Source: UBA4729 sp039931245 (GTDB taxonomy: Bacteria > Patescibacteriota > Saccharimonadia > Saccharimonadales > UBA4665). From it: DNA of 20,879 nt. Positions within the stretch are counted from its first letter, which is position 1, and the number at the start of each line of letters is the position of its first letter. The notes under the pieces were generated by a model. The model saw only the letters and a list, made by a program, of their open reading frames with translations, ran no database searches and was not told the DNA's origin. Positions 1 through 7,728 of this stretch are shown here, piece by piece. A program made the position numbers and the translations under genes. The stretch is taken from NCBI GenBank assembly GCA_039931245.1, contig JBDTSH010000027.1, positions 1 through 20,879 of the forward strand, given 5' to 3'.

Positions 1-233
1 ATACTCATATGCTTGTATACCCCTTTTTATGTATGCCTATTTAACCACCCTCTCCCGCGATACACAAACATGTGCAATACAATTGATCCAGGCTCGGCCA
101 AAAACTCTGACTAGGCTTCTCGTATTGGCCCTGCCGTAAAACTTGATTGATACTATATTTATAACCAAGCTATGCTAATCACCCTCATTTCGATGGGATA
201 CTTAAGCCGAAAGAAGGCATCTATAAAAATTAA

Positions 234-242
234 TGTTATAAA
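234..242 (+). promoter_or_regulatory. extended -10 box for a leaderless start
   Basis: TGT-TATAAA at 234-242 lies 8 nt before the GTG at 251, so transcription would begin at or within a couple of bases of the start codon. A second TATAAA at 222-227 is an alternative that would give a leader of about 16 nt. Confidence 0.4.
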
Positions 243-250
243 GTACTGGA

Positions 251-628
251 GTGACGAGATTCGCCGCCGTTGGATTTATGCTAGCGCCGGGCTTAGCTCA
301 TGCCCAGGTCGGTAACATCACCGGAAATGGTATCGGTAATGGCCCTCAGCAATCTTTAACGACAAGAGCAAATGCTTTGGGTATGACTAACGATCAGCTT
401 AGCACTCAACTTAAAACTGATACTTTGCGAGAAATTGCCAAAAACAGAGGGTTGAGCGAGGATCAATTGCATGAAAAAATGCAAGCGGCAGCCCAGCAAA
501 GATGGCAGGCCGATGGCTTAAGCCAAGCTGAAATAGATAGTCGGCTAAAGACTATGGAAGAGCGTCAAGCTAATTGCGATGGCAGCGGTCAAGGCGGCGG
601 CATGCACCGCAACCGAGACAATCAATAA
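251..628 (+). CDS. small secreted protein with GLS/QA helical motif
   Basis: The product is 125 residues. The N-terminus reads as a short signal peptide (Arg3, hydrophobic residues 4-15, likely cleavage after AHA at about 18), so it should be exported. The mature part is Gln- and Asn-rich and mostly helical, with a core around GLSEDQLHEKM and a Gly-rich tail. It resembles the product at 10265-10657: both have an L..(I/L)A...GLS segment followed about 20 residues later by a G-x-x-QA-(E/Q)-I segment, so they are probably paralogues. The start is GTG, because an in-frame stop lies at 239-241 with no other start between. No useful Shine-Dalgarno sequence is present. A TGt-TATAAA extended -10 box ends 8 nt upstream, which fits a leaderless mRNA. 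I do not recognise a named family and assign no function. Confidence 0.7.
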   Translation: MTRFAAVGFMLAPGLAHAQVGNITGNGIGNGPQQSLTTRANALGMTNDQLSTQLKTDTLREIAKNRGLSEDQLHEKMQAAAQQRWQADGLSQAEIDSRLKTMEERQANCDGSGQGGGMHRNRDNQ

Positions 629-645
629 GCAAGCACAGGCATATA

Positions 646-679
646 TTAATAAGAGGCTTGAATCCAAGCCTCTTATTAA
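646..679. terminator. perfect 15-bp hairpin after the first gene
   Basis: The arms TTAATAAGAGGCTTG (646-660) and CAAGCCTCTTATTAA (665-679) are perfect reverse complements with a 4-nt AATC loop. The hairpin sits 18 nt after the stop codon at 628. There is no U-tract beyond the AU-rich arm itself, so a terminator or a 3'-end stabilising hairpin are both possible. Confidence 0.6.
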
Positions 680-803
680 GAGTATCTTAATTCATCTGAC
701 ATTCAGAGATACAATTGCCGAACCTAAGCTGAATAAACACTATTCCAGCATGATCAGACAAGCGTAAGCAATATTTAGGTACACTTCGGATGAATTATTA
801 TTT

Positions 804-812
804 TGCTATAAT
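804..812 (+). promoter_or_regulatory. extended -10 promoter for the SHOCT-permease pair
   Basis: TGC-TATAAT at 804-812 is a consensus extended -10 element. The -35 region is weak (TTCGGA at 785-790). The predicted start near 819 gives a leader of about 74 nt, ending in the AGGAG ribosome binding site at 881-885. Confidence 0.55.
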
Positions 813-892
813 TACTCAGACAGTTGAAACCACTCGATAGGTATGAGCTGCAAAGCGATAGTAGCAATAATTAACCAGCTAGGAGTAATAGT

Positions 893-1129
893 ATGATGTA
901 CGATCAATTTGATCATGGCAGCGGCACAGATATCTGGGGCTTCGCTTTTATGATTCTCATGATGACTTTGGTGTTCTTAGGTATTATTTTAGTCGTCCGC
1001 TATCTACACAATAGCAATCCTGGTAGCGTCAAAGTAAACTCCGCTCTAGATATCCTTAAAAACCGTTACGCCAAAGGTGAAATTGATAAAAAAGAATTCG
1101 AGGAAAAAAGCAAAGATCTAAAGTCTTAG
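893..1129 (+). CDS. SHOCT-domain single-pass membrane protein
   Basis: The 78-residue protein has one membrane segment (about residues 15-38, Phe/Met/Ile/Leu-rich). It ends in a SHOCT-type module (about 48-77): ALDILKNRYAKGEIDKKEFE, the usual L..RyakGEI...Ef pattern. AGGAG at 881-885 is well placed before the ATG. Family members are short and often sit beside membrane or transport genes, and their biochemical role is not established. The gene is 9 nt upstream of the permease and probably co-transcribed with it, so a role as an accessory or stabilising partner of the permease is a reasonable inference only. Confidence 0.8.
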   Translation: MMYDQFDHGSGTDIWGFAFMILMMTLVFLGIILVVRYLHNSNPGSVKVNSALDILKNRYAKGEIDKKEFEEKSKDLKS

Positions 1130-1138
1130 AGCAATTGA

Positions 1139-2302
1139 ATGCTTGAGTCAATTACCCACGCCCTAACAATGTCGTTCGGCATGGGCTGGGAAATACTCTG
1201 GCCATTGATACTTGGCTTCTCCTTATCGGCTGCCGTTCAGGCCGTGGTCAGTAAACGACAAATAAGCAAGCTCCTGCCCGACGACAAACCGAGAACGCTC
1301 GCCCTAGCGACAGCCCTAGGGGCGGCATCGTCGTCATGCTCTTATGCCGCGGTCGCTCTGGCCCGGTCGCTCGTAAAAAAAGGGGCGAATTTCACCTCGG
1401 CCATGGCTTTTGAGATCGCCAGCACTAACCTAGTCATTGAAATTGGCATCATCATGATCGTCCTGCTCGGTTGGCAGTTTACTCTTGCCGAGTTCTTCGG
1501 TGGGCCGCTGATGATTCTCATACTAGCAATCCTATTCCGTCGCTATCTGACGCCTAAAATGATTGCCGTCGCGACAAAACAGGCCGAAAAAGGCTTGCCG
1601 GGTAAAATGGAAGGCCACGCCATGATGGTCGATATGTCAGTCACTGGCAACTCGTCCTTACTTCGGAAGCTAGGTTCGGAAGATGGCCGAACGGCCACCA
1701 GCCACTTTTACGTCATGGACTGGGCAAGTGTCTGGAAAGATATAATTATCGGCCTTTTGATAGCGGGGGCGATCGCGGCGTGGGTCCCCACCAGCTTTTT
1801 TGAGAAGTTTTTCTTCACCTCACACCCCCTTCTATCAGCGTTGTGGGGGCCACTCATTGGGCCGCTTATTGCCGTGTTTTCATTCGTCTGTAGTGTCGGT
1901 AATGTGCCCCTAGCTGCGGTCCTGTGGAATGGTGGCATTAGTTTTGGGGGTGTAGTTTCGTTTATGTTTGCCGATCTCATCATCCTCCCCATACTGCGCA
2001 TTTATAAAAGGTATTACGGTTTGAAGATGGCGGCCTTCTTATCTGTGACTTTCTACGTTGCCATGGCCGGTGCTGGCTACCTCGTTGAACTCATATTCTG
2101 GTTACTACATATGACTCCCCATCTCAGGAATGCAACTGTCCTCGAACCGCAGATTTCGCTAAATTATACGACCATTCTCAACTTAATATTTCTGCTCATA
2201 AGCACCGCCTTGGTCTGGAGATTCTTGAGAACTGGGGGGCCCAAAATGCTAAAAATGATGAGCGGGCCCCCTATGCCACCTCCGCCCCATAAGGTCGAGT
2301 AA
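1139..2302 (+). CDS. ArsP/YraQ-type permease (DUF318 family)
   Basis: The product is a 387-residue polytopic membrane protein with two membrane-embedded halves separated by a hydrophilic loop (about residues 140-195). The first half holds GAASSSCSYAAVALARSL with Cys67, matching the conserved Cys-containing helix of the ArsP_1/DUF318 permeases. The second half holds CSVGNVPLAAVLWNGGISFG, the matching P..l...G.s.G segment. Known relatives include exporters of organoarsenicals, while most members have no known substrate, so I do not assign one. Start at ATG 1139: there is no good Shine-Dalgarno sequence, and the 9-nt gap after the SHOCT gene suggests translational coupling. The C-terminus is Pro/Met-rich, with a short MPPPP run. 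Confidence 0.8.
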   Translation: MLESITHALTMSFGMGWEILWPLILGFSLSAAVQAVVSKRQISKLLPDDKPRTLALATALGAASSSCSYAAVALARSLVKKGANFTSAMAFEIASTNLVIEIGIIMIVLLGWQFTLAEFFGGPLMILILAILFRRYLTPKMIAVATKQAEKGLPGKMEGHAMMVDMSVTGNSSLLRKLGSEDGRTATSHFYVMDWASVWKDIIIGLLIAGAIAAWVPTSFFEKFFFTSHPLLSALWGPLIGPLIAVFSFVCSVGNVPLAAVLWNGGISFGGVVSFMFADLIILPILRIYKRYYGLKMAAFLSVTFYVAMAGAGYLVELIFWLLHMTPHLRNATVLEPQISLNYTTILNLIFLLISTALVWRFLRTGGPKMLKMMSGPPMPPPPHKVE

Positions 2303-2337
2303 AGTTCAGTTCTTCCAATGATCCACATCGATACGGA

Positions 2338-2354
2338 AGCGGGTCACTCCCGCT
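2338..2354. terminator. short GC hairpin after the permease gene
   Basis: AGCGGG (2338-2343) pairs with CCCGCT (2349-2354) around a 5-nt loop, followed by ACTTTGT. It lies 36 nt after the permease stop and could end that transcript. The U-tract is poor. Confidence 0.35.
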
Positions 2355-2415
2355 ACTTTGTCGGTGGCTGCCAGCTAGTTCCGCACCTGGACATATTGTT
2401 ATTAAAAAAGTGCCA

Positions 2416-2444
2416 TTTCCATCGTGTTTTAAGACGCTTATGAT
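2416..2444 (+). promoter_or_regulatory. candidate promoter of the flavocytochrome operon
   Basis: TTTCCA at 2416-2421 and TATGAT at 2439-2444 are spaced by 17 nt. The start site would be near 2451, leaving a leader of about 35 nt before the ATG at 2486. It is the best promoter-like match in the 183-bp gap. Confidence 0.4.
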
Positions 2445-2485
2445 ATTCTATACGTAATAAAAATACAAGCGAGAGCAGCGACGAC

Positions 2486-3889
2486 ATGCAGCCCCGTGGT
2501 GAGCGTAAAATAATAATCAGTTTCCAACTTGAATATCTCCTCGGCTGGGGTGTAACTATTGTCCTGTGTCTAATCCCCGTTATCTTATGGGCCCAGATAC
2601 ATCCCCCCTCCACCATCAGAGGTTTTGTGCCGATCATGTTAAATCTGGGGCGCGTCACGGGGCTCGTCGGCATGGTCATGTATGCCCTCAATTTAATTTA
2701 TGCCACCCGGCTGCGATTTTTAGAAAGATTTTTTGGTGGCTTAAACCGCGTCTATATCGCGCACCACCTTCTCGGGGGATTAGCCCTGGTTTTTTTGTCG
2801 CTCCACCCCGTATTTTTAGCGCTGCGTTATGTCACGACATCCCTAAAACAAGCGGCCTTACTTTTGCTTCCAAATGGCCTCACCCCGCTCTCGGGAATTT
2901 TTGACATTCATTCAGCCTATCACCCCGGCTTAGTTGAGCAATGGGCCGTGACGCTTGGTATCATTGCGTTCTGGGGGATGGTCGGTCTCCTCCTCGTGAC
3001 TTTCTTCATTCAACTCCCCTATAGAGTATGGCTATTTACCCATAAATTCTTGGGAGTAGCTTTTTTCATTGGTGGCCTCCACGTCTTATTCATCACCAGC
3101 GACACCTCCACCCACGCCGTCATGAAATACTATATGTTGACTATTACTATGCTGGGAATCTTGGCGTATATCTATCGAACACTACTGTCGAATATTTTTA
3201 TCCGTCACTACAAATATACCGTCTCTGACGTAAAAGTAGTGGCCGGTAACGTCACCCAGCTAAATATGAAACCCGTCGATGCAACCATGCCGTACAAACC
3301 CGGCCAATTCATCTTTATCTGCTTTAAAAATACCGGTACTAAATTAAGCCGCGAATGGCATCCTTTTTCAATTTCATCGGGGACTCCTGATGGCGCCTTA
3401 CAGGTGAGCGTGAAGGGACTTGGCGACTATACCAATTCGCTCGTCGGCATTCAACCGGGAGCCATTGCCGAAATAGAAGGGGCCTATGGTCGCTTTAGCT
3501 ACAATAATTTTAAGAACAGGAATCAAATATGGATAGGTGGTGGAATTGGCGTGACGCCTTTCTTGTCGATGGCGCGAAGCCTTCCTAATGACGGCTTCAA
3601 GATAGATTTATATTACTCGGTAAAAACGGCGAGTGAAATCATCGATTGGGAAAGCCTCTATACGATAGCGATGGCAAAAAACGGCAATTTTCGGGTAATA
3701 CCCTATATCGGTGACCAGCAAGAGGGGCGACTGAGCGCCGATTACATCGAACAGACCAGTGTTGGTCTGACGGGGAAAGATATTTTCATGTGTGGCCCGC
3801 CGCCGATGATGCAGTCGCTCCGGGCGCAGTTTAAACAGAAAGGGATACCCCGGACAAGTCTGCATACCGAAGAATTTGGGATGACCTAA
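2486..3889 (+). CDS. NOX/ferric-reductase-like transmembrane flavocytochrome b
   Basis: The 467-residue protein is predicted to pass electrons from cytosolic NAD(P)H through FAD to two membrane haems and across the membrane. Residues 15-235 hold about six membrane helices. Candidate haem ligands are H93/H107 (H-x13-H) and H186/H199 (H-x12-H), the same spacings as the ligand pairs of human NOX2. Residues about 245-345 form the FAD-binding barrel with HPFSISS (292-298). GGGIGVTPFLSM (351-362) and MCGPPPMM (435-442) are the pyridine-nucleotide motifs. The length is normal for a bacterial ferric-reductase/NOX-type enzyme without EF-hands. It is the first gene of a tightly packed run with b5-domain and DUF4352-like genes, 46 nt before the next one. 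The ribosome binding site is weak. The acceptor (oxygen, Fe3+, Cu2+ or the b5 proteins) is not shown by sequence. Confidence 0.88.
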   Translation: MQPRGERKIIISFQLEYLLGWGVTIVLCLIPVILWAQIHPPSTIRGFVPIMLNLGRVTGLVGMVMYALNLIYATRLRFLERFFGGLNRVYIAHHLLGGLALVFLSLHPVFLALRYVTTSLKQAALLLLPNGLTPLSGIFDIHSAYHPGLVEQWAVTLGIIAFWGMVGLLLVTFFIQLPYRVWLFTHKFLGVAFFIGGLHVLFITSDTSTHAVMKYYMLTITMLGILAYIYRTLLSNIFIRHYKYTVSDVKVVAGNVTQLNMKPVDATMPYKPGQFIFICFKNTGTKLSREWHPFSISSGTPDGALQVSVKGLGDYTNSLVGIQPGAIAEIEGAYGRFSYNNFKNRNQIWIGGGIGVTPFLSMARSLPNDGFKIDLYYSVKTASEIIDWESLYTIAMAKNGNFRVIPYIGDQQEGRLSADYIEQTSVGLTGKDIFMCGPPPMMQSLRAQFKQKGIPRTSLHTEEFGMT

Positions 3890-3935
3890 ATGGGGGAATT
3901 ACTATGTTAAATGTTTACGAGGCAAAAGATACATT

Positions 3936-4694
3936 ATGTGGCTGAGACGACTCGTCGCATTAGTGATGATTATTACCTGCGTGGGGATGAACGCCCTGGT
4001 GCTAGTCGGCTTCTTTTCACCGACTCAGAAGCCGGTCGTGAATCTCTCCAGTTCAACGACGGCGGCGATCCCGGCTCCGCCAACCGTTTCGCTCACGGCT
4101 AAACCAGATGCCATCACGGCGGGCAGTTTCAGCGCAATTAGCTGGACGACGACCGGTGAAGTGAGCACATGCACGGCCTCCGATAATTGGAGTGGCCCAA
4201 AAACAGCCAATGGCGCAGAAAGTACTGGTCGCATTAGCACGCCGGGTAACTACACCTATGTTTTGACTTGCAGTAATAGCGGAGGCAGCAACAAAGCATC
4301 GGCCATTATTGCGGTGGGCGCGGCGATCGCCCCCCCGTCCCCCGTGGTGCCGAAGAACACCACAACCGTTACGGCCAGTCTCTACTGCGGAGGCAGTAGC
4401 CCCTGTTATGGAGCCCGTGAGGTTGGGCAGCACGCCGCTGCCGGCAACTGTTGGGGGTGGAATATTGACCGGGTATACAACATTTCCCAGTTGGATAGTG
4501 GTTTTCATAAGGCTAAAAGCGGTATTAACACTATCGAGATTAGCCAGCTGTGCGGCAAGGATTTAGCACCATCGCTGAACGGTTCGGTGAGCGCCGGCGG
4601 AACCACCCGCAATCATAATCCGACCACCAAAAGTAACGCCGATCAGAATGAAACACCCTATGTGGTCGGTTATTTTGACGCGAATAAACCATGA
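3936..4694 (+). CDS. A1: membrane-anchored Ig-like plus cytochrome b5-like protein
   Basis: The product is 252 residues. A membrane anchor at about 6-27 follows a WLRR start. One Ig-like repeat (about 49-128) has the pattern SWTTTG...CTASDNWSG...YTYVLTC, with Cys79 and Cys112 placed for a disulfide. The C-terminal domain (about 150-250) looks like a bacterial cytochrome b5: EVGQH, NCWGWNIDRVYNISQ, then a His at the usual HPGG position (H191, here HKAKSG), CGKD at 206-209, and a second His (H227) before the closing YVVGYFD strand. It also has extra cysteines at 151, 157 and 172. The predicted location is outside the cell, tethered to the membrane. GAGG at 3919-3922 is far (13 nt) from the start. 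The stop overlaps ATGAGG at 4691. Haem binding is inferred; the lost PGG weakens the case for this copy. Confidence 0.72.
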   Translation: MWLRRLVALVMIITCVGMNALVLVGFFSPTQKPVVNLSSSTTAAIPAPPTVSLTAKPDAITAGSFSAISWTTTGEVSTCTASDNWSGPKTANGAESTGRISTPGNYTYVLTCSNSGGSNKASAIIAVGAAIAPPSPVVPKNTTTVTASLYCGGSSPCYGAREVGQHAAAGNCWGWNIDRVYNISQLDSGFHKAKSGINTIEISQLCGKDLAPSLNGSVSAGGTTRNHNPTTKSNADQNETPYVVGYFDANKP

Positions 4695-4705
4695 GGAATG
4701 AATAT

Positions 4706-5239
4706 ATGAAACACAACACATTACTTAAAGTTCGATTGAAGGAGATATCTCCTCGTAAACTATTCTATATAAGTTTACTGTTTTGGCTGTTTGCTATCGT
4801 TACGCTGGGCGGTGCCGCCTGGGCGCAGCACAATACTCAGCGGCCCGCTCCTCCAATCGTGGGCTATGCGATTGGTAAAAAAATTAGCAGCGGCATGGTA
4901 ACCGTACAGGTTATTTCGGTGGAAACGACCGACGGTATACCATTTCTTATGGCGCCCACCGGGCAACACTATGTCATCCCCACGATTGCGATCCGCAATA
5001 ACCTAAGCCATCCCATAAACATTACACCGAGTACCGACATATACGTAAAAAATACGGCGGGTGTCGTGTCGCACTTAACACCGTACAGCCTCAAAGCGCC
5101 GTTCCGATCGGGCAGCCTGCTACCCGGCGATACGATACAGGGCCAGCTGAGCTTTCTGGCGAATAAGACAGGCAACTTAAGACTCTACTTTGACGGCATT
5201 TGGAGTGGCGGTGTTTTGCCTTTTGAGGTACAGCCCTAA
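4706..5239 (+). CDS. B1: membrane-anchored DUF4352-like protein
   Basis: Starting at ATG 4706 (177 residues), AGGA at 4694-4697 is 8 nt upstream, better than the alternative ATG at 4691 that overlaps the previous stop. A basic N-terminus precedes a signal or anchor segment (about residues 18-40, ending AAWAQ). The rest is a beta-rich extracellular domain with DUF4352 features: a G..YVIPTIAIRNNL strand, then LLPGDTIQGQLSF and LRLYFDGIW near the end. The product at 7729-8346 shares this closing layout (PD-x-T-V-E-G-Q-V-S-F, then a Y-V/F-D-x-x-W strand), so the two are paralogues. DUF4352 domains are extracellular Ig-like folds with no general enzymatic activity known. The neighbours suggest a partner or anchor of A1 or of the flavocytochrome. 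Confidence 0.72.
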   Translation: MKHNTLLKVRLKEISPRKLFYISLLFWLFAIVTLGGAAWAQHNTQRPAPPIVGYAIGKKISSGMVTVQVISVETTDGIPFLMAPTGQHYVIPTIAIRNNLSHPINITPSTDIYVKNTAGVVSHLTPYSLKAPFRSGSLLPGDTIQGQLSFLANKTGNLRLYFDGIWSGGVLPFEVQP

Positions 5240-7719
5240 TGGAACTAACTAACCCCATTATTGTCCAAGTTCCCTTGCCGACCCCTCCCAGTCGACTTCG
5301 GCGTTTCCTTAATCGGTTTCATGTTCCCGGCGGCGGCCTCCGTACTTCTAAAATAATAACCGCCATCGCGACCATTATCATTAGCATCACTATGACGACA
5401 TTCGTTGTTTTCTCGGTCCTTTCTAATAATGCCGCTTTCACCCAAAAACACGGGCTCACCATAAATCAGCAGAAGCAGCCGGCCCAGACCGGAGGATTTA
5501 GCAAAAGTATTGCCGCCTTACCAGGCGGAGGGACTGCGTCAGGCGTCGGGGGGACTACCGGCACGAACAGCCCGGTAGTCACCCTCACTGCGACACCCGC
5601 ATCATTGAGCGTGGGAGGGGTGTCTAAATTAACTTGGTCAGTCACTAACAAGCCGACAGCCTGCACGGCCAGCGATGACTGGAGCGGCGCGAAAGACGTC
5701 AGTGGCAGTGAAACGACTGCCCCGCTCACGAAAGTCCAGACCTATTTATATACACTCACTTGCAAAACGCCGACCGGTACAGGCTTCTCAACGGTCAGCG
5801 TGGGGGCCACGAGTCAATCCGGAACAGGCTCACCCACCGCACGCCCAACCGTCACTTTGGCAGCCAGCCCGAGTGCAATTTACAATGGGGGGAGTTCAAC
5901 CCTAAACTGGTCGACTACAAACAGCCCGACTTCCTGTACGGCTAGTGGTGATTGGAGCGGTCTTAAGTCGCCGGCCGGCCCGCAAAGCACCGGACCCTTG
6001 GCGATATCAAAAACCTATACCTATAGCCTGACGTGTACGAATAGCGCCGGGACGGGTTCGTCGACGGCGACTGTGCGAGTATCCGATCCGCCGCCAAACC
6101 TACCAATTGTCACGATATCAAATAACCCCCTTGGGCCAATTACCCCCGGTTCAGCCGTAGCTTTATCCTGGTCGACTACAAACAGCCCGACTTCCTGTAC
6201 GGCTAGTGGTGATTGGAGCGGCGCCAAAGCCGCCAGCGGCTCAGAGAACTCCGGACCATTAAATTCAATTAAAACGTATTTCTTTACCATCACCTGTCAA
6301 AACGCGAGCGGCGGGACGAACGATACCGCCGCCGTCCAAGTCCTACCAAATGCCCCGGCCGTATCGCTGACGGTTAGTCCGAATGCTATGTTCGTGGGCA
6401 ACAGTGCCACAATTAACTGGTCGGCCACTAACAGCCCGACTTCCTGTACGGCTAGTGGTGATTGGAGCGGCCTTAAAACCGCCAGCGGTAGTGTCAGTAC
6501 GGGCGTCTTAAACACAGCCAAAACCTATTTCTATAGTTTGTCTTGCACAAATGCCGGCGGGACGGGCTTCACAAATAACGTAGCCTTGACGGTCAGCTTG
6601 CCGCCTCCGCCGGTCGTGTCAATTAGTATTAACCCGATCTCACTTACCAGTGGAAGCAGCGCCACTATAAGCTGGTCGGCCACTAACAGCCCGACTTCCT
6701 GTACGGCTAGCGGTGACTGGAGCGGCGCGAAAGCCGCCAGCGGGACGCAAAATACTGGCACGCTCACCACTGTCCGGACATATACATACAGCCTTAATTG
6801 CACCAATGCGGGCGGTGGCGGCAGCTCATCGACCTCAGTAGATGTCAGTGCGGGAGGTGGCGGCGTCATCACGCCGGTTGTCGCTATTTCTTTAAGTCCA
6901 ACTTCAATTGGGTCAGGTAGTAGTAGCACCCTGAGCTGGTCGGCTACCAATAACCCCACTTCGTGTAGCGCCAGTGGATCGTGGAGTGGTAGCAAGGCGG
7001 CCGGCGGCACGGCGAGTACCGGAACAATGGGAACGGCCGGCACATTTACCTATACGCTGAGCTGCAGTAACAGCGCGGGCACGGGCACGGGCACGGCGTC
7101 GTTAACGGTGATCGCCGTGCCGGTCGTCAGCATTTCAGTCAGTCCTAGCACAATCACCTCCGGATCAAGTAGCACCATAAGCTGGTCAGTAACAGGCAGT
7201 CCGACTTCCTGTACGGCGGGCGGTAGTTGGACGGGTAGCAAGGCCGCTAGCGGGAGCCAGACAACGGGCACTATCAGTACGGCCGGCTCCTACAGTTACT
7301 CTCTGAGCTGCAGTAACAGCGGTGGTACGGCGTCAAATTCCGCAGTTCTCACGGTGAATAATCCCGTGGTGGTCTACTGCGGCGGCAAAACCCCCTGCTA
7401 TGGTCCAAGCGACCTGGCAACCCGGGCTTCACCGGGTAGCTGCTGGGGCTGGAACATTGATTGGGTCATTAACATCACGAGCTTCAGACCGAGTCATCCG
7501 GGTGGCATCAAAAGCGGTTCGACGTCCACCATCGAGAACGCGTCGGCCACCTGTGACCATGATATCCATGCCATTTTGGCGGGGAGTGCAAGTATCCCGG
7601 GCTTCAAGGACAGTAATGGCAATACCACCCATGGGCATATTTCAACAACTTTAAATAATGGGGCGGGCAGTACATTAACGGGCTACCGAGTCGGTTACTA
7701 TGACCCCACTAAACCATAA
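5239..7719 (+). CDS. A2: seven Ig-like repeats plus cytochrome b5-like domain
   Basis: The product is 826 residues: a cytoplasmic Pro-rich start, one membrane helix (about 39-62), a Gly/Thr-rich linker, seven Ig-like repeats of about 83-88 residues (from about 112, 203, 289, 373, 458, 546 and 628), and a C-terminal b5-like domain (about 710-826). Each repeat has the W-S-x-T-(N/G)-x-P-T-x-C-(T/S)-A core, a W-(S/T)-G turn and a late Cys, giving one probable disulfide. The b5 domain has SCWGWNIDWVINI, an intact HPGG (753-756), and HGHIS (798-802) as the likely second-ligand region. It ends in GYYDPTKP, like A1 (GYFDANKP). The ATG overlaps the B1 stop (TAATG), with GAGG at 5225-5228 as ribosome binding site. 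The likely role is to carry a haem domain outward on a stalk of several Ig domains. Electron transfer is inferred. Confidence 0.75.
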   Translation: MELTNPIIVQVPLPTPPSRLRRFLNRFHVPGGGLRTSKIITAIATIIISITMTTFVVFSVLSNNAAFTQKHGLTINQQKQPAQTGGFSKSIAALPGGGTASGVGGTTGTNSPVVTLTATPASLSVGGVSKLTWSVTNKPTACTASDDWSGAKDVSGSETTAPLTKVQTYLYTLTCKTPTGTGFSTVSVGATSQSGTGSPTARPTVTLAASPSAIYNGGSSTLNWSTTNSPTSCTASGDWSGLKSPAGPQSTGPLAISKTYTYSLTCTNSAGTGSSTATVRVSDPPPNLPIVTISNNPLGPITPGSAVALSWSTTNSPTSCTASGDWSGAKAASGSENSGPLNSIKTYFFTITCQNASGGTNDTAAVQVLPNAPAVSLTVSPNAMFVGNSATINWSATNSPTSCTASGDWSGLKTASGSVSTGVLNTAKTYFYSLSCTNAGGTGFTNNVALTVSLPPPPVVSISINPISLTSGSSATISWSATNSPTSCTASGDWSGAKAASGTQNTGTLTTVRTYTYSLNCTNAGGGGSSSTSVDVSAGGGGVITPVVAISLSPTSIGSGSSSTLSWSATNNPTSCSASGSWSGSKAAGGTASTGTMGTAGTFTYTLSCSNSAGTGTGTASLTVIAVPVVSISVSPSTITSGSSSTISWSVTGSPTSCTAGGSWTGSKAASGSQTTGTISTAGSYSYSLSCSNSGGTASNSAVLTVNNPVVVYCGGKTPCYGPSDLATRASPGSCWGWNIDWVINITSFRPSHPGGIKSGSTSTIENASATCDHDIHAILAGSASIPGFKDSNGNTTHGHISTTLNNGAGSTLTGYRVGYYDPTKP
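5907..5960 (+). repeat. 54-bp exact repeat, copy 1 (Ig repeat 2)
   Basis: It is identical to 6168-6221 at 261 bp spacing. The shared stretch encodes the W-S-T-T-N-S-P-T-S-C core through D-W-S-G. The last 41 bp recur at 6430-6470. Confidence 0.9.
6168..6221 (+). repeat. 54-bp exact repeat, copy 2 (Ig repeat 3)
   Basis: It matches 5907-5960 base for base. The flanking bases differ on both sides, so the identity is confined to the Ig core. Confidence 0.9.
6417..6470 (+). repeat. repeat copy 3 (Ig repeat 4)
   Basis: Bases 6430-6470 (41 bp) match copies 1 and 2. Bases 6417-6455 (39 bp) match 6672-6710. The copy thus looks mosaic between its two neighbours. Confidence 0.9.
6672..6710 (+). repeat. 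repeat copy 4 (Ig repeat 5)
   Basis: These 39 bp match 6417-6455. The match stops where GTGGTGA is replaced by CGGTGAC. Confidence 0.88.
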
Positions 7720-7728
7720 GGAGACAAT

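Noticed and set aside
579..767. Frame overlapping the end of the first gene
   Set aside because: It crosses the 15-bp hairpin and has no start signal or recognisable protein features.
4053..4508. 151-codon - strand frame inside A1
   Set aside because: Antisense to a well-supported gene, Arg/Gly-rich low-complexity product, no ribosome binding site.
5907..6710. CRISPR-like spaced repeats
   Set aside because: The 39-54 bp repeats are in frame within Ig domains at about 250-bp spacing, with coding sequence between them.
6531..7043. Long open frame on the - strand inside the Ig array (170 codons), and similar shorter ones at 5466-6521
   Set aside because: These are mirror images of the repetitive Thr/Ser/Ala-rich + strand codons; they repeat with the Ig period and have no ribosome binding site.
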